This document shows, one piece after another, positions 63,927 to 64,000 of a DNA stretch of 64,000 bases. Made by a program: the position numbers and the translations under genes. The notes under the pieces are model-generated. The model had not been told where the DNA came from, ran no database searches, and saw only the letters and a program-made list of their open reading frames with translations. Position 1 is the stretch's first letter, and each line of letters begins with the position of its first letter. Source of the DNA: Arthrobacter terricola (GTDB taxonomy: Bacteria > Actinomycetota > Actinomycetes > Actinomycetales > Micrococcaceae); assembly GCF_004354015.1 (NCBI RefSeq), contig NZ_SMRU01000003.1, positions 124,001 through 188,000 on the forward strand. The letters are read 5' to 3'.

Positions 63927-64000
63927 GCAGGACCATTTCGAAGAAGGAACGCACCGGAACGGCGCTCCGCTGGGCCGCTGTGTGCGGCGTGGTTGCCATC
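63923..64000 (+). CDS. Start of a further gene, possibly exported protein (partial)
   Basis: 26 codons visible, ATG 63923 overlapping the kinase stop (ATGA). Basic polar start (SRTISKKER) followed by hydrophobic residues, compatible with a signal peptide or first membrane helix. Too little remains to name it; coupling to the two-component genes suggests a functional link. Confidence 0.55.
   Translation, partial: MSRTISKKERTGTALRWAAVCGVVAI

Noticed and set aside
1..64000. tRNA genes, CRISPR arrays, insertion sequences, prophage
   Set aside because: No cloverleaf-like GGTTCGAATCC regions, regular repeat-spacer series, transposase or phage genes were found on either strand.

Overview
The window is high-GC chromosomal DNA of an actinobacterium, most probably Arthrobacter or a close relative (Paenarthrobacter/Pseudarthrobacter, family Micrococcaceae). 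The evidence is the strong G/C third-position bias, frequent GTG starts, ATGA/GTGA stop-start overlaps, apparently leaderless genes, and gene orders shared with other actinobacteria (rpsB-tsf-pyrH-frr-cdsA; dxr-rip1-ispG-GNAT; rimP-nusA-ylxR-infB-rbfA; rpsO-pnp). I see no rRNA, tRNA, CRISPR array, insertion sequence or prophage. Genus assignment is inference from the look of the proteins, not from a search.

Layout. 1-663: 5' part of a HelR-type RNA polymerase rescue ATPase on the minus strand, with a rifamycin-associated-element-like palindrome upstream. 1.1-6.0 kb: translation, nucleotide and phospholipid core genes (rpsB, tsf, pyrH, frr, cdsA) and a DivIVA-domain gene. 6.0-11.9 kb: two DUF485 + sodium:solute symporter pairs flanking a LytS/LytTR two-component system. 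12.0-14.0 kb: three small membrane-protein genes of unknown function. 14.1-18.3 kb: an Lrp/AsnC regulator divergent from a branched-chain 2-oxoacid dehydrogenase operon. 18.3-26.9 kb: a TetR regulator divergent from a leucine/branched acyl-CoA degradation operon (acyl-CoA carboxylase, acyl-CoA dehydrogenase, CoA-transferase, MaoC hydratase, CitE-like lyase). Together these two blocks contain the same gene set as the M. tuberculosis Rv2495c-Rv2506 locus. 27-33.4 kb: an LMF1-like membrane protein, then dxr-rip1-yciI-ispG-GNAT. 33.5-36.5 kb: a lipoprotein and a self-regulated TetR/ABC exporter. 37-43.9 kb: proS, a TauE-type exporter, a PLP decarboxylase with an abnormal C-terminus, an APH, a VIT1/CCC1 transporter and a DUF4439 protein. 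44-59.9 kb: the rimP-nusA-ylxR-infB-rbfA and truB/ribF/rpsO/pnp information-processing block, with guanine deaminase, an aminotransferase, tryptophan dioxygenase and an M16 peptidase between or after. 59.9-64 kb: a DUF1579-like protein, moaD-moaA, and an OmpR/HisKA two-component system running off the end.

How parts fit together. The 2-oxoacid dehydrogenase makes branched acyl-CoAs; the TetR-controlled operon carries a leucine-derived acyl-CoA on towards acetoacetate/acetyl-CoA. The symporter/DUF485 modules probably import acetate or similar carboxylates, with the LytS/LytTR pair as the likely sensor. Sites matching the CRP/GlxR half-sites lie upstream of both the symporter module and the dehydrogenase operon, which would link them to carbon status.

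Most notable signals: the RAE-like site at helR; LytTR-type direct repeats in the symporter cluster; two tandem TetR operators on the leucine operon promoter; a 26-bp perfect palindrome on the ABC exporter promoter; about ten genes whose start codon sits 6-7 nt after a TANNNT-like -10 box; a decarboxylase whose C-terminus has been replaced by sequence antisense to its neighbour; and two long inverted repeats in intergenic DNA. All functional statements are from reading sequence and knowledge of families; nothing was searched or computed.
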